Shown: positions 43,458 to 53,077 of the stretch, piece by piece
Numbering within the stretch: position 1 is the stretch's first letter
Layout: each line of letters starts with the position of its first letter
Assembly: GCA_023663615.1 (NCBI GenBank)
Contig: JAMPHA010000007.1
Location: 5,654 to 69,653, forward strand
Source: DLAJ01 sp023663615
GTDB lineage: Bacteria; Bacillota; Clostridia; Lachnospirales; Lachnospiraceae
DNA length: 64,000 nucleotides
Direction: 5' to 3'
Translations under genes and position numbers: made by a program
Notes under the pieces: generated by a model
The model's database searches: none
What the model was told of the DNA's origin: nothing
What the model saw: the letters and a program-made list of their open reading frames with translations, nothing else

Positions 43458-44447
43458 ATGTCGCGGTATATCAGGAATGAGGCGATTGGGAAGCCGGCGG
43501 ATTTTGTGGATTTTATTGTGGGGGATTTTATTCAGAAGCACGGCTTTATGCTTGTGAATGTCAATGGGGAAAATGTGTACCAAAAAGGCAAGGGTCTTTT
43601 GGAGATGCCGCAGTATTTTTCCTATCGCTATACAAACGGTGTGATCCATATTGAGGCGTGGGTGAAATTTGCGTGGTGGCCCGGCTTATATGGCAAAGAA
43701 AACGATATGACCGGTTTTGTCGGAAGCATCCCGAAAAACGCTTATCGGGCGGACTTGGAAGAACTGATCCGTGTGCTGTACCAGCCGCTTCCCGGAGAGC
43801 AGCCCAATTTCTGCGGAGGGATGCCAAACGGGGCGCCGAATGCGTACGGACAGCCCATGCCGAACGGCTACGGACAGTCAGCACCAAACGGAAGGATGCC
43901 GAACGGAACACCGAACGGCTACGGTCAGCCAGCATCAAACGGAGGGATGCCGAACGGGGCGCCGGGCGCGTACGGACAGCCAATGGCAAACGGCGGAATG
44001 ACAAACGGGATGATGAACGGAATGCCGAACGGCTACGGACAGTCAGCACCAAACGGAGGGATGCCGAACGGAGCGCCGAACGCATATGGACAGCCAATGT
44101 CGAACGGAGCGGTAAACGGCTACGGTCAGCCGATGGCAAACGGTCCGATCACGGTGCAGGGCGTTGATATGAAAAAGCGGGCGAAGACGGGCTTTATCAT
44201 GTCGATTGTCGGCGCGTTCTTCTTGGCGTTTGCGGCGTTTGTAGCGGTTATCAATCGGGACGGTTTGCTGGGGTTCACGCCGGTCTGGACGATTTGGGCG
44301 TGCAGTATGCTGTATGCCGGAATGGCGACCGGATACTGCTACCGTGGGATGGCGTCTTCCAAAAGAGGTCTGGCAACCGCCGGTTTTGCACTTAGCATCA
44401 TCGAATTGGTCGTCGGGGTGCTGCTGCTTGTTTTTGGTGTCCTGTAG
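43458..44447 (+). CDS. Repeat-rich protein with C-terminal membrane segments
   Basis: A 329-residue protein in three parts. Residues 1-115 form a small alpha/beta domain (starts SRYIRNEAIGKPADFVDF, includes AWVKFAWWPGLYG). Residues about 118-230 are a Met-Pro-Asn-Gly-rich repeat with the recurring words PNGYGQ, PNGAP and YGQPM. The last 90 residues carry two or three hydrophobic helices. I do not recognise the N-terminal domain, though similar proteins with Pro/Gly/Tyr linkers and DUF4190-type membrane ends occur in Clostridia. ATG 43458 has GAGGAGGGGG upstream. Its repeats are coded by near-identical DNA units, so length may vary. Confidence 0.75.
   Translation: MSRYIRNEAIGKPADFVDFIVGDFIQKHGFMLVNVNGENVYQKGKGLLEMPQYFSYRYTNGVIHIEAWVKFAWWPGLYGKENDMTGFVGSIPKNAYRADLEELIRVLYQPLPGEQPNFCGGMPNGAPNAYGQPMPNGYGQSAPNGRMPNGTPNGYGQPASNGGMPNGAPGAYGQPMANGGMTNGMMNGMPNGYGQSAPNGGMPNGAPNAYGQPMSNGAVNGYGQPMANGPITVQGVDMKKRAKTGFIMSIVGAFFLAFAAFVAVINRDGLLGFTPVWTIWACSMLYAGMATGYCYRGMASSKRGLATAGFALSIIELVVGVLLLVFGVL
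43820..44150. repeat. Coding minisatellite (Asn-Gly-rich)
   Basis: Units built from ATGCCGAACGG, GGCTACGGACAG and CGTACGGACAGCC recur in varied order. All keep the frame. Confidence 0.75.
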
Positions 44448-44494
44448 ATATTTTCCGCTTTCAGATGATTGGAGGAAACTATAATTTAGATGGA

Positions 44495-44541
44495 GTTAAG
44501 GCTGTCACTTTTGAAAAAAAATCAAAAATGGTAGCCTTAAC
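44495..44541. terminator. Long hairpin after the repeat-rich gene
   Basis: GTTAAGGCT/AGCCTTAAC extended by an imperfect A/T-rich inner stem, about 20 bp in all with wobbles and one mismatch. It sits between two genes, with no T run on the plus strand. Confidence 0.45.
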
Positions 44542-44614
44542 CTGAAAATAAGTGATGGATATTTCAATCTAAGGGCAAAGGGACACAGGCAAGGAAAGGG
44601 ATAGGAATGGAACG

Positions 44615-45403
44615 ATGAACCGCATATTGTGTGAAATTAAGGAAATGATCGACAGCAACATCAAATTGTACCTGCCTCATGTGACAAGCGGCGAGTTGGA
44701 AAATGACGGGGAAGTCTATTACATGAATGGGAAAAATGGGACGGAGTTCGACTGGTATGTCAATGGAAGTTTGTCTCCGTTTATGGTTTTTTATAATGAT
44801 AAAGCAAATCTGGGCGCGGCAAAATTATCGCTCTGCAATGATGGGAGAGTTGTCCTATACTTATACGGAGACCATGGAAATCAGCTTGTAAAACAGGTGG
44901 AGACACAGATTGATGCGGGCAAGGCGGATCTGCTCGAACTTGCCGTGATCATGCGGAACGCAGCGGACGACCATGGAATCTGGGGTAAGTGCATTGACAG
45001 CATCCATACAGATATTGCGGTTAGTGAGGAAATGCGCAGAGAATTTCGGGAGCGCGAAAAGAATTATGACGTGATAAAAAAACGAAAGCTGATTCTGAAC
45101 CAGAGTGCCTGCGTCTCGAAAAAAGTCACGCGGGAAGGTTGGAAGGTCGGCTATATGGAGCGGCTTGAGCCGCGTGGCGAGGGGGATAGCGGATGGTGCT
45201 TTTTTGCAGGGAATGAGAGTGATAACTACACGTCCGATGTCAGGAATATCGAATTGGTATATGTAGGGGATGTGTGGCAGCGCTTTGATCCGGATATTCT
45301 CCGGTACATTGACGCTCCGGCGGGGACAAGACTGGTTCGGGTTTCTGCGGATACCTTTGAGATTGATCAAAACGATAAGCCGGTCTTTACGGTGAAAAGA
45401 TGA
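44615..45403 (+). CDS. DUF2185 domain protein (immunity-like)
   Basis: A 262-residue protein. The C-terminal 90 residues match DUF2185, a domain found in many immunity-type proteins: CVSKKVTREGWKVGYMER, GDSGWCFFAGNESDNY, then the DPDILRYIDAP end. The N-terminal 160 residues are not recognised; they look alpha/beta with a Tyr/Gly-rich start. No toxin gene is next to it, so an immunity role is only a possibility from the domain. ATG 44615 has a weak GGAAAGGGATAGGAATGG ahead of it. An AT-rich membrane protein gene follows 10 bp downstream. Confidence 0.68.
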   Translation: MNRILCEIKEMIDSNIKLYLPHVTSGELENDGEVYYMNGKNGTEFDWYVNGSLSPFMVFYNDKANLGAAKLSLCNDGRVVLYLYGDHGNQLVKQVETQIDAGKADLLELAVIMRNAADDHGIWGKCIDSIHTDIAVSEEMRREFREREKNYDVIKKRKLILNQSACVSKKVTREGWKVGYMERLEPRGEGDSGWCFFAGNESDNYTSDVRNIELVYVGDVWQRFDPDILRYIDAPAGTRLVRVSADTFEIDQNDKPVFTVKR

Positions 45404-45413
45404 CGGGGAGAGT

Positions 45414-45902
45414 ATGGTAAAGTTTTTTCATTTGTTTAGGAATTATTATTTAGGAATTTCTTTTGCGGGAATGATCGCATTTGTTATTCAGGAAATACCG
45501 TATATGATGATGCCGCTGATAAAGATGAAATCGAATCCTATCATGAATATGCCGAATGAAATTCCCTGGATAGAAAAAACACAGGGTATATTCGGTATGT
45601 TGTCTATGATTTTGTTAATGTTAATTGTAAAAGATAACGATAAATTCTTTTCGATAACGACATACAAAGAAAAAGCCTTTTTTACAATAACTGTTATCAT
45701 GATACTAATAAATTTTATGGGCTGGACTTTTTATTACCTTGGTTTTCAATATGGCTGGTTGATTGTAATCAGCCAGTTTGCGGTTGTCCCGCTGTACTAC
45801 TTGTTTTTCGGATTATGGAAAAGCAATTATTTATTGGTCGGGACCGCTTCGGTATTTTTTATCATTCATACCATCAACGGGTGTTTGAATTTTTTTGGTT
45901 AG
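45414..45902 (+). CDS. Hypothetical membrane protein
   Basis: A 162-residue protein I do not recognise, with about five hydrophobic segments (around residues 15-30, 60-75, 85-105, 110-130 and 138-155). No catalytic motif is visible. It is clearly more AT-rich than its neighbours, like the DUF3800 gene and the glycan block, which suggests recent transfer. It starts 10 bp after the DUF2185 gene (GGGGAGAGT before the ATG) and is likely co-transcribed, so the two may form a functional pair such as an immunity unit. Confidence 0.65.
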   Translation: MVKFFHLFRNYYLGISFAGMIAFVIQEIPYMMMPLIKMKSNPIMNMPNEIPWIEKTQGIFGMLSMILLMLIVKDNDKFFSITTYKEKAFFTITVIMILINFMGWTFYYLGFQYGWLIVISQFAVVPLYYLFFGLWKSNYLLVGTASVFFIIHTINGCLNFFG

Positions 45903-45935
45903 ACATTATATTGTTGAGCAGAGACAGGAAAGTGG

Positions 45936-45962
45936 AATTGTCCAATTGGGAGTTGGACAATT
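45936..45962. terminator. Hairpin after the membrane-protein gene
   Basis: AATTGTCCAA/TTGGACAATT, 10-bp perfect stem with a 7-base loop. No strong T run follows. Confidence 0.45.
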
Positions 45963-45992
45963 GGATATAGCATATTTTAAGCAGGAATAAAG

Positions 45993-46988
45993 ATGATTTT
46001 ATTAGAGCATAGGAAAAAGGAGCGCCTGACATCAATGGGCTTGGAAGATAGGAGAAAAGAGCAGACAGGAAAAGAAGAACGGATCGCGATGCGGGTATCC
46101 GCTGTCAGTATTATCGCCAATGCGGTCTTGTCGGCGGGAAAGCTGATCGCCGGCGTGGCGGCGCATTCGGGCGCGATGATTTCCGATGCGGTGCATTCGG
46201 CATCGGATGTGTTCAGCACGATTGTTGTGATGATCGGCGTGCATCTGGCGGCCAAAAAATCAGATGCGGATCACCCATACGGTCATGAGCGTCTGGAATG
46301 TGTGGCGGCGATCGTGCTTGCGGTTGCGCTTGCGGTCACGGGCGCGGGCATTGGCGTGAGCGGCGTGCGGCATATCGCAGAAGCGCATGAGGGCGCTCTT
46401 GTCGTGCCGGGGATCGCGGCGCTGATGGCGGCGGTTGTTTCTATTTTTGTAAAAGAAGCGATGTTCTGGTACACGCGACATTATGCAAAAGCGATCGACT
46501 CCGGCGCGCTGATGGCGGATGCATGGCATCACCGCTCGGACGCGCTTTCCTCTGTCGGCGCATTGATCGGTATCGCGGGGGCGCGGATGGGATTTCCGGT
46601 GTTTGATTCCGTTGCAAGCGTTGTGATCTGTGTGTTTATCTTAAAAGCGGCGTACGATATTTTTAAGGACGCGGTTGATAAGATGGTGGATAAATCCTGC
46701 GAAGTGCGGACCGAACAGGAGATGCGGGACTGTATTTCGGAACAGGACGGCGTGTTGGGAATTGACATGCTGCATACGCGGGTGTTTGGGAACAAAATTT
46801 ATGTGGATGTGGAAATTTTAGTGAACGGTCAGTGGCGGCTTTATGAGGCGCATGGGGTTGCGGAGCACGTGCATGATGAACTGGAGCGGCGGTTTCCGAA
46901 GGTTAAGCACATTATGGTGCATGTCAATCCGTGCGCATGCGGGGCTGATGGAAAAACGGAGCAGGAAAAAACGGATGGGCGGCTCTGA
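45993..46988 (+). CDS. Cation diffusion facilitator family transporter
   Basis: A 331-residue CDF transporter, which exports divalent metals such as zinc, iron or manganese in exchange for protons. Six membrane segments. The metal-binding H-x3-D pairs are visible: SDAVHSASDVFS in TM2 and ADAWHHRSDALSS in TM5. The cytosolic C-terminal domain (about residues 225-310) carries HTRVFGNKIYVDVEI and ends with IMVHVNPC. Two starts are possible: ATG 45993 (AGGA 6 bases upstream) and ATG 46035 (AAAGGAG 13 bases upstream). The first is kept here. Confidence 0.9.
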   Translation: MILLEHRKKERLTSMGLEDRRKEQTGKEERIAMRVSAVSIIANAVLSAGKLIAGVAAHSGAMISDAVHSASDVFSTIVVMIGVHLAAKKSDADHPYGHERLECVAAIVLAVALAVTGAGIGVSGVRHIAEAHEGALVVPGIAALMAAVVSIFVKEAMFWYTRHYAKAIDSGALMADAWHHRSDALSSVGALIGIAGARMGFPVFDSVASVVICVFILKAAYDIFKDAVDKMVDKSCEVRTEQEMRDCISEQDGVLGIDMLHTRVFGNKIYVDVEILVNGQWRLYEAHGVAEHVHDELERRFPKVKHIMVHVNPCACGADGKTEQEKTDGRL

Positions 46989-46990
46989 TA

Positions 46991-47019
46991 TTGACATGAG
47001 TTTGCGGGATTGTTAAAAT
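46991..47019 (+). promoter_or_regulatory. Sigma-A promoter of the soluble hybrid kinase gene
   Basis: TTGACA, 17-bp spacer, TAAAAT. It gives a short leader to ATG 47049. Confidence 0.75.
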
Positions 47020-47048
47020 ATTACTAACGGGATAAAGGAGGATTGGGT

Positions 47049-50000
47049 ATGTACAAATGTCGTCTTCATATCTATATGGCAGGCAGACCCTGTCGTGCCT
47101 TTGAAGTGATCAAAGGGATGCCTTCATTGGAACATTTTACCCATATTTTTTCAGAGAGCGACGAAGTGAAAGCGGATTTAGCGGCAGAGGCGGATCTGAT
47201 CATCGTCGATCTGACGGATGCGGACTGCGGGGAAGCGCTGCGTATCCTTGCGGCAGGGGATGAACACGCTGGAACGCAGGTGATCTTTCTTGCGTCTGCC
47301 GAACAGGCGCAGACGCTTGCCGGAGCGCCGGAGGCAGATCGAATCACGGACATCTGGATAACGCCGATGTCCGAGGAGGAAGTGCGTTTCCGCTTTTTCA
47401 GATGGCAGCAGGCATGTAAGCAGAGCAAGGATTTCTGGCAGACCAGCCAGTATCTGGAGGAGACGATCAACCATGTGCCGAATCTGATCTGGTATAAGGA
47501 TAAAAACGGAATCCATGAGAAAGTCAACGACAGCTTTTGTAAAACGGTCAATAAGACGAAGCAGCAGGTAGAGGGACGCGGGCACGCATATATCTGGGAT
47601 GTGGAGCAGGACGATCCCGCCTGCATCGAGTCCGAGCGCAAGGTCATGGAGCAAAAGAAGACGTTCATATCCGGGGAGCTGATCAAGACCAAGGAAGGTA
47701 TGCGGACGCTGACGACTTACAAATCGCCGCTTTATGATCTGGACGGCAGCGTAATGGGAACCGTGGGCGTGGCGATCGACGTGACGCAGGAGCGCGCCTA
47801 TGAGCAGGAGATCATAGAGAAGAACCGTGCGCTGGAGACGCTTTTTGCCACGCTGGACTGCGGTGTCATACGCCATACGCTGGACGGCTCGCGGATTTTG
47901 AACGTGAACAGAGCGGCGCTCAAAATTTTAGGTTATGAGACGCAGGACGAACTGATGGCGGACGGATTTCATCTGATCGCGGCGACGGTCATTGAGGAGG
48001 ACCGCGATAAACTGAGGGAATGCATGCAGAAACTCAAGAAGCCGGGGGACAGCGTCAACGTTGAGTACCGTGTGCGCCATAAGGACGGGGAGCTTTTGCA
48101 TGTCATGGGCAATGTGAAGCTGTTTGAAGAAAACGGGGAGCGTTTTTACCAGCGTTTTCTTTTAGACGGCACCGCACAGAAATTGCAGGAGAAAAAGGCG
48201 GCGCAGCGTCAGATGGAACTGGTGCAGGCGCTCAGCATTGATTTTAATCTGGTCTGCTTTGTCGATCTCGAAACGGGTATGGTAACGCCGATCCGGAATG
48301 ACGGCTATGACGGGCAGGAGTTAAGTCAGGTGTTCAGCGGCGCCGTACCGCTGCAGGAGAGTATGGAGCGGTACATACGGGACTGGGTTCATGAGGACGA
48401 CCGGGAAATACTGCAAAATGCCCTTTCTTTGGATATGCTGGAAAAAGAACTGGCGGAAAAAAGTGTGTTTTTTGTCAATTACCGGAAACGCAGGGGCGGC
48501 GAGATCGTTTATTTCCAGATGAAGGCCGTAGGCGTAAAAACGGACGAGGGGTTAGGGATCGTTTTGGGGTTCCGCAATGTGGACGAGGAGATCCGCAGGG
48601 AGCGGGAGCGCAACAGCCTGTTGGAGGAGGCGCTCTCCCAGGCGGAGCGGGCAAACAAAGCAAAGAGCGTCTTTCTTTCCAACATGTCCCATGACATCCG
48701 CACGCCGATGAACGCGGTCGTAGGCTTTACGAATCTGGCGATCACGCATATTGACAACAAGGAACAGGTCGAGGAATATCTTCAAAAGATCATGACGTCC
48801 GGCAATCATCTGTTAAGTCTGATCAATGATATTCTGGATATGAGCCATATCGAGAGCGGCAAGATCAATCTGGATGAGAAGCCGTGCAGTCTGCCCGATA
48901 TTCTGCACGGGCTGCGCAATATTCTTTTGGCGGATATACATGCGAAACAGATGGAATTGCAGATCGACACGGTGGACGTCGTGGACGAGGATATTTATTG
49001 CGATAAGCTCCGCTTAAATCAGGTGCTCTTAAATCTGCTCAGCAACTCCGTGAAGTACACGGGCGCGGGCGGCACGGTCAGCATGCGGATCACGGAAAAG
49101 CGCGGCGCGCCGATGGGCTATGCCAACTATGAGTTTTTAATCAAGGACAACGGCATCGGCATGAGCGAGGAATTTGTGGAGCACATTTTCGAGCCGTTTG
49201 AGAGAGAAAAGAACAGTACGATCAGCAAGATTCAGGGAACCGGACTCGGCATGGCGATCACCAAGAATATCGTTGATATGATGAACGGTACGATCGAGGT
49301 CAAGAGCGAGCAGGGCGTGGGAACGGAATTTAAGGTATCCTTCGTGTTCCGGCTTTATTCCGAGGCAAAGGAAGAGAAAGATATTCCGGTGCTGAAGGAT
49401 TGCAGGGCGCTGGTGGTGGACGACGACTTTAATACGTGCGACAGCGTTTCTTATATGCTGGGACAGCTCGGAATGCGCGCAGAGTGGACGCTGTCGGGAA
49501 AAGAGGCGGTGCTGCGCACGCACCAGGCAGTCATGCGCAACAACGATTATTCCGTCTATATCATCGACTGGCTGCTGCCGGATATGAACGGCGTGGAAGT
49601 GACAAGGCGCATACGGAAAGAGACGACGGGCAAGAATGTGCCGGTCATTGTTCTGACCGCATACGACTGGTCGGATATTGAGACGGAGGCAAAGGAAGCG
49701 GGCGTGACGGCGTTTTGCAGTAAGCCGTTGTTCCTGTCGGAGTTAAGGAGCTGTCTCAACGCCGTGATACAGCCGGAGACGGAGGCAAAAGAAAAAGAGC
49801 ATACGCAGGAGGCTGTGCTTCCGAAGCACCACACCGGACGGATCCTGCTCGCGGAAGACGTGGAGATGAATCAGGAGATCGCCGTGGCGATCCTTGGGGA
49901 CGCGGGCTTTACGACCGAAGTTGCGGAGAACGGCAGGGTCGCCGTGGAGATGCTGTCGCGTTCTGAGCCGGGTTATTATCAACTGGTGTTGATGGACGTT

Positions 50001-50207
50001 CAGATGCCGGAGATGGACGGTTACGAGGCGACCGCACAGATTCGGAAACTGAAAGACCCGAAGCTTTCCAACATTCCGATCATCGCCATGACCGCGAACG
50101 CGTTTGAGGAGGATAAGCAGGAGGCGCTGCGCAGCGGTATGAACGGGCATATCGCGAAACCGATCAATATTCAGGAGCTGTTCCAGACGCTGGACAGTGT
50201 GCTGTAA
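47049..50207 (+). CDS. Soluble PAS-containing hybrid sensor histidine kinase with two receiver domains
   Basis: A 1052-residue kinase without membrane segments. The N-terminal 110 residues look like a diverged receiver-like domain (LIIVDLTDADCG). PAS domains follow near 130-260, 265-380 and 390-510. The dimerisation and phosphoacceptor helix carries His548 in SNMSHDIRTP, followed by the HATPase domain (IKDNGIGMSEEFVEHIFEPF, GTGLGMAITK). Two receiver domains close the protein, with Asp840 (IIDWLLPDMNG) and Asp983 (LMDVQMPEMDG). No Hpt domain is attached, so phosphate must pass to another protein. ATG 47049 is chosen (AAAGGAGG, 6 bases upstream) over TTG 47043. Confidence 0.88.
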   Translation: MYKCRLHIYMAGRPCRAFEVIKGMPSLEHFTHIFSESDEVKADLAAEADLIIVDLTDADCGEALRILAAGDEHAGTQVIFLASAEQAQTLAGAPEADRITDIWITPMSEEEVRFRFFRWQQACKQSKDFWQTSQYLEETINHVPNLIWYKDKNGIHEKVNDSFCKTVNKTKQQVEGRGHAYIWDVEQDDPACIESERKVMEQKKTFISGELIKTKEGMRTLTTYKSPLYDLDGSVMGTVGVAIDVTQERAYEQEIIEKNRALETLFATLDCGVIRHTLDGSRILNVNRAALKILGYETQDELMADGFHLIAATVIEEDRDKLRECMQKLKKPGDSVNVEYRVRHKDGELLHVMGNVKLFEENGERFYQRFLLDGTAQKLQEKKAAQRQMELVQALSIDFNLVCFVDLETGMVTPIRNDGYDGQELSQVFSGAVPLQESMERYIRDWVHEDDREILQNALSLDMLEKELAEKSVFFVNYRKRRGGEIVYFQMKAVGVKTDEGLGIVLGFRNVDEEIRRERERNSLLEEALSQAERANKAKSVFLSNMSHDIRTPMNAVVGFTNLAITHIDNKEQVEEYLQKIMTSGNHLLSLINDILDMSHIESGKINLDEKPCSLPDILHGLRNILLADIHAKQMELQIDTVDVVDEDIYCDKLRLNQVLLNLLSNSVKYTGAGGTVSMRITEKRGAPMGYANYEFLIKDNGIGMSEEFVEHIFEPFEREKNSTISKIQGTGLGMAITKNIVDMMNGTIEVKSEQGVGTEFKVSFVFRLYSEAKEEKDIPVLKDCRALVVDDDFNTCDSVSYMLGQLGMRAEWTLSGKEAVLRTHQAVMRNNDYSVYIIDWLLPDMNGVEVTRRIRKETTGKNVPVIVLTAYDWSDIETEAKEAGVTAFCSKPLFLSELRSCLNAVIQPETEAKEKEHTQEAVLPKHHTGRILLAEDVEMNQEIAVAILGDAGFTTEVAENGRVAVEMLSRSEPGYYQLVLMDVQMPEMDGYEATAQIRKLKDPKLSNIPIIAMTANAFEEDKQEALRSGMNGHIAKPINIQELFQTLDSVL

Positions 50208-50220
50208 GTAGAAAAACCGG

Positions 50221-50249
50221 ATGGCAGGGACTGATGTAGTCTCTGCCAT
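50221..50249 (+). terminator. Terminator of the hybrid kinase gene
   Basis: A 12-bp stem ATGGCAGGGACT/AGTCTCTGCCAT with one wobble and a 5-base loop, followed by TAAATATTG. Confidence 0.6.
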
Positions 50250-50298
50250 TAAATATTGATTGAAATTGTATAACATTTCTCTAAATTGTTTGAAAAAA

Positions 50299-50325
50299 CT
50301 AGCACTCACCACTTGACAGTGCTAA
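50299..50325 (+). promoter_or_regulatory. CIRCE operator (HrcA binding site)
   Basis: CTAGCACTC, 9 bases, CAGTGCTAA: one mismatch in each half from the consensus TTAGCACTC-N9-GAGTGCTAA. It overlaps the -35 element of the clpB promoter, as expected for repression by HrcA. Confidence 0.85.
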
Positions 50326-50341
50326 CAATTTGATCTATCAT
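50313..50341 (+). promoter_or_regulatory. Sigma-A promoter of clpB
   Basis: TTGACA (inside the CIRCE element), 17-bp spacer, TATCAT. Heat or unfolded protein should relieve HrcA repression. Confidence 0.8.
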
Positions 50342-50441
50342 ACAATCGTCACGGGGAAAACAGGGAGTCAGCGTCCGCAGCGGCAGGGCGATCGGGGCGG
50401 ACAAGAATCCCCTGCATGTTAGGAAAGGCATGGTGATGACG

Positions 50442-53036
50442 ATGAATATTGCAAAATTTACCCAAAAATCATTACAGGCAGTGGAGGATTGCGAGAAGCT
50501 TGCCTATGAATACGGAAATCAGGAGATTGAGCAGGAGCACCTGCTCTACAGCCTGTTGACGGCGGAAGACAGCCTGATCTTAAAATTGATCGAAAAAATG
50601 GAGATTCAGACCGAACACTTTGTAAACCGCGCGCGGCAGGCGTTGGAAAAACGCGTCAAGGTGCAGGGCGGGCAGGTTCACGTCGGGCAGGACTTAAATA
50701 AAGCGCTTGTTTCGGCGGAGGACGAGGCAAAAGCAATGGGCGACGAGTACGTTTCCGTCGAGCATTTGTTTTTGTCCATGATCCGTTATCCGAATAAGGA
50801 GATCGCGCAGATCTGGAAGGAGTACGGCATCAACCGCGAGCGCTTTTTGCAGGCGCTCTCCACCGTGCGCGGCAATCAGCGCGTGACGAGCGACAATCCG
50901 GAGGCGACGTATGACACGTTAAATAAGTACGGACAGGAACTTGTGGAGAAGGCGCGTAGTCAGAAGCTCGATCCGGTCATCGGCAGGGACGGCGAGATCC
51001 GCAACATCATCCGCATTCTCTCCCGCAAGACCAAAAATAACCCGGTGCTCATCGGCGAGCCGGGCGTCGGTAAAACGGCGGTCGTGGAAGGCTTGGCGCA
51101 GCGGATCGTGCGCGGCGACGTGCCGCAGGGCTTACAGGATAAAAAAATATTTGCGCTTGATATGGGCGCGCTCGTGGCGGGCGCGAAATACCGCGGCGAG
51201 TTTGAGGAGCGCCTGAAAGCGGTCTTGAAGGAAGTCAAAAAGAGCGAAGGGCAGATCATTCTGTTCATCGACGAACTGCATACGATCGTGGGCGCGGGCA
51301 AGACGGACGGCGCGCTGGATGCGGGCAACATGCTAAAGCCGATGCTGGCGCGCGGCGAGCTGCACTGTATCGGCGCGACGACGCTTAACGAATACCGGCA
51401 GTATATTGAGAAGGATGCGGCGTTAGAGCGGCGGTTTCAGCCGGTTCTGGTGGATGAGCCGACCGTGGAGGACACGATCTCCATTTTGCGCGGCTTAAAA
51501 GAGCGTTATGAGGTTTATCACGGCGTCAAGATCATGGATAACGCGCTCGTGAGCGCGGCGACGCTTTCCGACCGCTATATCAGCGACCGTTTTCTGCCTG
51601 ATAAGGCGATCGACCTTGTGGACGAGGCGTGCGCGCTCATCAAGACCGAGCTGGATTCCATGCCGACCGAGTTAGACGAGTTACAGCGCAAGGTCATGCA
51701 GATGGAGATCGAGGAGGCGGCGCTCAAAAAAGAGGACGACCGCATGAGCGTCGAACGGCTGTCCGCGCTGCAGAGGGAGCTTGCGGAATTAAAAGAAGAA
51801 TTGAACAACCGCAAGGCGCAGTGGGATAATGAAAAGGCTTCCGTTGAGAAATTGTCCAAGCTGCGCGAGGAGATTGAGGCGGTCGGAAGCGAGATTCAGA
51901 TCGCGCAGAGGGAAGGCAATCTGGAAAAGGCGGCGGAATTAAGCTATGGGAAACTGCCGAGTTTAAGAAAACAGTTGGAGCAGGAAGAGGAAGCGGTCAA
52001 GAGCAAGGACCTCTCCCTCGTGCATGAGAGCGTATCCGATGAGGAGATCGCCCGCATCGTCAGCCGTTGGACGGGAATCCCGATCATGAAGCTGACGGAG
52101 AGCGAGCGCAATAAGACGCTCCATTTAGACGAAGAACTGCATAAGCGTGTCGTCGGGCAGGATGAGGCGGTGACGAAAGTGACGGAGGCAATCATCCGTT
52201 CCAAAGCGGGGATCAAGGATCCCGGTAAACCGATCGGGTCATTTCTGTTTTTGGGACCGACGGGCGTGGGAAAAACAGAACTTGCAAAAAGTCTTGCCGC
52301 GTCGCTCTTTGATGACGAATCCAATATCGTCCGGCTGGACATGAGCGAATATATGGAAAAGTACTCCGTATCGCGCCTGATCGGGGCGCCTCCCGGATAT
52401 GTCGGTTATGAGGAGGGCGGGCAGTTGACCGAGGCGGTCAGAAGAAAACCCTATTCGGTCGTGCTGTTTGACGAGATCGAAAAGGCGCATCCGGATGTGT
52501 TTAACGTGCTCTTACAGGTATTGGACGACGGGCGCATCACGGACTCGCAGGGGCGCACGGTGGATTTTAAGAATACGATCCTGATCCTGACATCCAACAT
52601 TGGCGCGCAGGATCTGCTGGAAGGAATCGAAGCGGACGGCAGTATCAGCGAAGAAACGCAGAAAAGCGTGATGGAACAACTGCGTGCGGGCTTCCGCCCG
52701 GAATTTTTGAACCGTCTGGACGAGATCATTCTTTTTAAGCCTCTGACAAAGGACAATATCGGCGGCATCATCGACCTGATCCTTGCAGACTTAAACCGCA
52801 GGCTTTCCGACAGGGAACTTACGGTCGAGCTTTCCGACGAGGCGCGCGCCTATATTTTGGAGAACGGCTACGAGCCGGCGTACGGCGCAAGACCGCTCAA
52901 ACGCTTTATCCAGAAACATGTGGAGACGCTTTCGGCGAAACTCATTTTAGCGGACGGCGTGGCGCTCGGAGATACGATCCGCATCGTCGTAAAAGACGGC
53001 GCGCTCGCCGCAGAACCTAAGGACACGGCAGAATAG
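50442..53036 (+). CDS. clpB: Chaperone ClpB
   Basis: The AAA+ disaggregase that rescues aggregated proteins with DnaK. 864 residues. Two N-terminal Clp repeats (KFTQKSLQAVEDCEKLA) are followed by two AAA+ modules: Walker A GEPGVGKTAVVEGLA and GPTGVGKTELAKSLA, Walker B LFIDELHT and VLFDEIEKA, with a coiled-coil M domain between (about residues 410-520). ATG 50442 is preferred: homologs start MNI.KFTQK, and AAAGG lies 13 bases upstream, although ATG 50436 and 50430 are in frame. CIRCE control makes it a heat-shock gene. A hairpin of the repeat family follows the stop. Confidence 0.96.
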   Translation: MNIAKFTQKSLQAVEDCEKLAYEYGNQEIEQEHLLYSLLTAEDSLILKLIEKMEIQTEHFVNRARQALEKRVKVQGGQVHVGQDLNKALVSAEDEAKAMGDEYVSVEHLFLSMIRYPNKEIAQIWKEYGINRERFLQALSTVRGNQRVTSDNPEATYDTLNKYGQELVEKARSQKLDPVIGRDGEIRNIIRILSRKTKNNPVLIGEPGVGKTAVVEGLAQRIVRGDVPQGLQDKKIFALDMGALVAGAKYRGEFEERLKAVLKEVKKSEGQIILFIDELHTIVGAGKTDGALDAGNMLKPMLARGELHCIGATTLNEYRQYIEKDAALERRFQPVLVDEPTVEDTISILRGLKERYEVYHGVKIMDNALVSAATLSDRYISDRFLPDKAIDLVDEACALIKTELDSMPTELDELQRKVMQMEIEEAALKKEDDRMSVERLSALQRELAELKEELNNRKAQWDNEKASVEKLSKLREEIEAVGSEIQIAQREGNLEKAAELSYGKLPSLRKQLEQEEEAVKSKDLSLVHESVSDEEIARIVSRWTGIPIMKLTESERNKTLHLDEELHKRVVGQDEAVTKVTEAIIRSKAGIKDPGKPIGSFLFLGPTGVGKTELAKSLAASLFDDESNIVRLDMSEYMEKYSVSRLIGAPPGYVGYEEGGQLTEAVRRKPYSVVLFDEIEKAHPDVFNVLLQVLDDGRITDSQGRTVDFKNTILILTSNIGAQDLLEGIEADGSISEETQKSVMEQLRAGFRPEFLNRLDEIILFKPLTKDNIGGIIDLILADLNRRLSDRELTVELSDEARAYILENGYEPAYGARPLKRFIQKHVETLSAKLILADGVALGDTIRIVVKDGALAAEPKDTAE

Positions 53037-53050
53037 GAATTTCGGATCCC

Positions 53051-53077
53051 AAAAGAATCCGCTATGCGGATTCTTTT
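53051..53077. terminator. Hairpin terminator after clpB, related to the modular repeat
   Basis: AAAAGAATCCGC/GCGGATTCTTTT with a TAT loop, 12 bp perfect. The core GAATCCGC/GCGGATTC is the same stem as the first hairpin of the copy at 62514. Confidence 0.75.
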
